This document shows, piece after piece, positions 5,619-7,295 of a DNA stretch of 7,295 nucleotides. The DNA lies in contig JBBRGG010000182.1 in the NCBI GenBank assembly GCA_038240875.1, forward strand, positions 1 to 7,295, written 5' to 3'. This stretch comes from JBBRGG01 sp038240875. Its GTDB lineage: Bacteria; Planctomycetota; Phycisphaerae; Phycisphaerales; UBA1924. Every line of letters begins with the position of its first letter. Positions within the stretch are counted from its first letter, which is position 1. The translations under genes and the position numbers were made by a program. The notes below the pieces were generated by a model, which did not search any database, was not told the origin of the DNA, and saw only the letters and a program-made list of their open reading frames with translations.

Positions 5619-7295
5619 TCACACCGGCAGATCGCCATATTCGTCGGTATAGCCGCTCGTGTCGTTGGCATCGGGGCCACCTCCGTCGCGGTGATTGTTT
5701 ATGGGGCCTGATTTTTTCCCGGGCGAGAAGAATTGTTTGCCCGGCTTGGTGCCTACATCGGCTCCGGTTGCTAGGTCCGCGCCATCGTTCATGGGCGAAT
5801 CAAAGGGCGCGTCTTCGCCAGCAAAGTGCGTCGGCGCAATGGGCGCGGGATTAGCCCTCGGCGCAGGCGTCCTCACATAGGGCTTGGGTTCTTGTTTTGT
5901 TGTGCCTGGTGCTGGCGCGAAGACGTTCATGTGTTCATCGCGCATTCCCCCTGGGGCCTGGCTGTTGAAGTCCACGTTGGTGAAGCGCGTGGTGCGGCTG
6001 TCCCATCGAAGTTTCACGACGCCTGTGGGGCCATTTCGCTGCTTGGCGATGATGATTTCGGCGATGCCGACCTTATCGGGATTTTCCATCGGCCAGTCTG
6101 GGCTCTGGAGGTGGTAATATTCCTCGCGGTGCAAGAGCATGATCACGTCGGCGTCCTGTTCGATCGAACCCGATTCGCGCAAGTCCGCCATGCGGGGGCG
6201 GTTTCCTTCGCGTTGCTCGCTGGCACGATTGAGCTGGCTCAGGCAAATCACAGGCACATTCAGCTCGCGCGCTAATGCCTTCACGCCACGCGAGATCGTG
6301 GACACTTCGACCTGCCTGCTTTCGCGGGCGGCACCTGGCGCTGACATCAACTGCAAGTAGTCGATCAAGATCACCTTGACGCCATGCTGCGCCACCATCC
6401 GCCTTGCCCGCGCACGCAGATTCAGCACGGTTAAGTTTGGCGTGTCATCAATAAAGATCGGCGCGGCTTTGAGATCTTCACCCGCCATGTAAAGTCGGCG
6501 AAGATCATCGTCGGCGATTCGGTGTCCACCGCGCAGGTTCTGCGATGAAACGCCCGACCGTGCCGAGAGCAAACGCTGCACGATCGCCGACTTGCTCATT
6601 TCCAAACTGAACAAGCCCACGGGCACGCGTCGCGAAGGCGGCGCACCAGGAACCGGAGCCCCGCCGATAGCAACTTGCTCGGCGATATTCAGCACAAACG
6701 CGGTCTTGCCCATGCTGGGTCGTGCCGCGAGGATCAACATTTCGCCCGGCTGGAAGCCGCGGAGCAGTTCGTCGAGTTCGGAATAGCCACACGAAACACC
6801 TGTGTACCCGCCGCCATCCATGTCGTTGGCTTCGATGCGTTCCATCTCGATCTGCAGCAGCGCGCCCAACGACTCTGGGTCGGATTGGCCTTGTTCTTGC
6901 GCGATATCGAAGACCCGCATCTCGGCACGATCAAGTACTTCGCGCGCACCCTCGGGCCCTAAATCCGAAGCGTGGTACGCGTCATACAAAATAGAACCCG
7001 CGGCGTCGATGAGCCGACGCAGCTTCGCTTTTTCCGCGACCAGCCTGGCAAAGTGCGGCGCGTTGACCGACGTCGGCACGGACCGCGCCAACTCAGCCAA
7101 ATAGTCAACCCCGCCAACCTGATCCAGCACACGGCGGTGCCGAAGCTCATCAACAATCTGCACCAGATCGCCCGAATGATGCGTGTCGTAGACATCCACC
7201 AAAGCCTGATAGATATGGCCATGGGCTTCTTTGTAGAAATCGTCGCGGCCTTTGAGCAGTCCCAGGACATCGGCGATGATGTTGGGGTCGAGGAT
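5619..7295 (-). CDS. dnaB: Replicative DNA helicase DnaB (N-terminus outside window)
   Basis: 558 residues are visible; the frame is open to the window edge, so the start and probably a few dozen residues are missing. DnaB is the hexameric 5'-3' helicase that unwinds the replication fork and recruits primase. Visible numbering: the rest of the N-terminal helical domain at 1 to about 90 (LDPNIIADV... HIYQALVDV), then a linker, then the RecA-like ATPase. In the ATPase: Walker A ARPSMGKT (Lys197, Thr198), catalytic Glu232 in FSLEMS, Walker B VILIDYLQLM (Asp312), LSQLNR (352-357), and KQRNG with the arginine finger Arg420. An extra loop of about a dozen residues rich in Gly, Pro and Arg (GAPVPGAPPSRR) sits between Walker A and FSLEM. 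After the family core ends near residue 442 (RTTRFTNVD) there is a 116-residue Pro/Gly/Asp-rich tail with no fold, ending DEYGDLPV. No intein is seen. The TGA is at 5619-5621, and no clear terminator follows. Confidence 0.97.
   Translation of the reverse strand: MLDPNIIADVLGLLKGRDDFYKEAHGHIYQALVDVYDTHHSGDLVQIVDELRHRRVLDQVGGVDYLAELARSVPTSVNAPHFARLVAEKAKLRRLIDAAGSILYDAYHASDLGPEGAREVLDRAEMRVFDIAQEQGQSDPESLGALLQIEMERIEANDMDGGGYTGVSCGYSELDELLRGFQPGEMLILAARPSMGKTAFVLNIAEQVAIGGAPVPGAPPSRRVPVGLFSLEMSKSAIVQRLLSARSGVSSQNLRGGHRIADDDLRRLYMAGEDLKAAPIFIDDTPNLTVLNLRARARRMVAQHGVKVILIDYLQLMSAPGAARESRQVEVSTISRGVKALARELNVPVICLSQLNRASEQREGNRPRMADLRESGSIEQDADVIMLLHREEYYHLQSPDWPMENPDKVGIAEIIIAKQRNGPTGVVKLRWDSRTTRFTNVDFNSQAPGGMRDEHMNVFAPAPGTTKQEPKPYVRTPAPRANPAPIAPTHFAGEDAPFDSPMNDGADLATGADVGTKPGKQFFSPGKKSGPINNHRDGGGPDANDTSGYTDEYGDLPV

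Overview
The window carries four certain protein genes, the tail of a fifth, and two long gene-free stretches. Gene content (a six-domain ribosomal protein S1 with its own N- and C-terminal extensions, a hexameric-type glutamate dehydrogenase, replicative helicase DnaB, an FG-GAP/VCBS-type secreted protein), a GC content judged by eye to be in the mid-50s, and scattered single genes with weak or absent Shine-Dalgarno sites fit a planctomycete-like bacterium, possibly of the Phycisphaerae. That assignment is an inference from gene style and is not proven by any marker here.

Layout from left to right. Positions 1-123 are the 3' end of a plus-strand FG-GAP/VCBS-like gene, followed by its own rho-independent terminator (160-190). 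It converges on rpsA (342-2126, minus), which has a facing terminator at 256-279. The rpsA stop region is triplicated as three 17-bp units that put a TAA in each reading frame. Upstream of rpsA lie about 500 bp without a gene but with leader-like hairpins and a 16-bp palindrome. Next comes a short minus-strand single-domain receiver-like protein (2636-2998). It is divergent from glutamate dehydrogenase (3248-4588, plus), and the roughly 250-bp shared upstream region holds a perfect 18-bp palindrome. The dehydrogenase ends in a strong terminator (4659-4683). A stretch of about 935 bp (4684-5618) has no recognisable gene. The window closes with the body of dnaB on the minus strand (5619-7295, N-terminus outside the window).

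The genes are housekeeping functions in separate transcription units (translation, nitrogen assimilation, replication) and do not form one pathway. No mobile element, CRISPR array, tRNA or rRNA was found. The parts most worth a second look are non-coding. A well-formed minus-strand terminator with a GNRA tetraloop sits in the middle of the large gene-free region with no gene to end, next to clusters of short direct repeats, some of them helically phased. The others are the triplicated rpsA stop region and the 18-bp palindrome. DnaB also has an unusual disordered C-terminal tail of about 116 residues. No clear case for an exciting new multi-gene system is visible.
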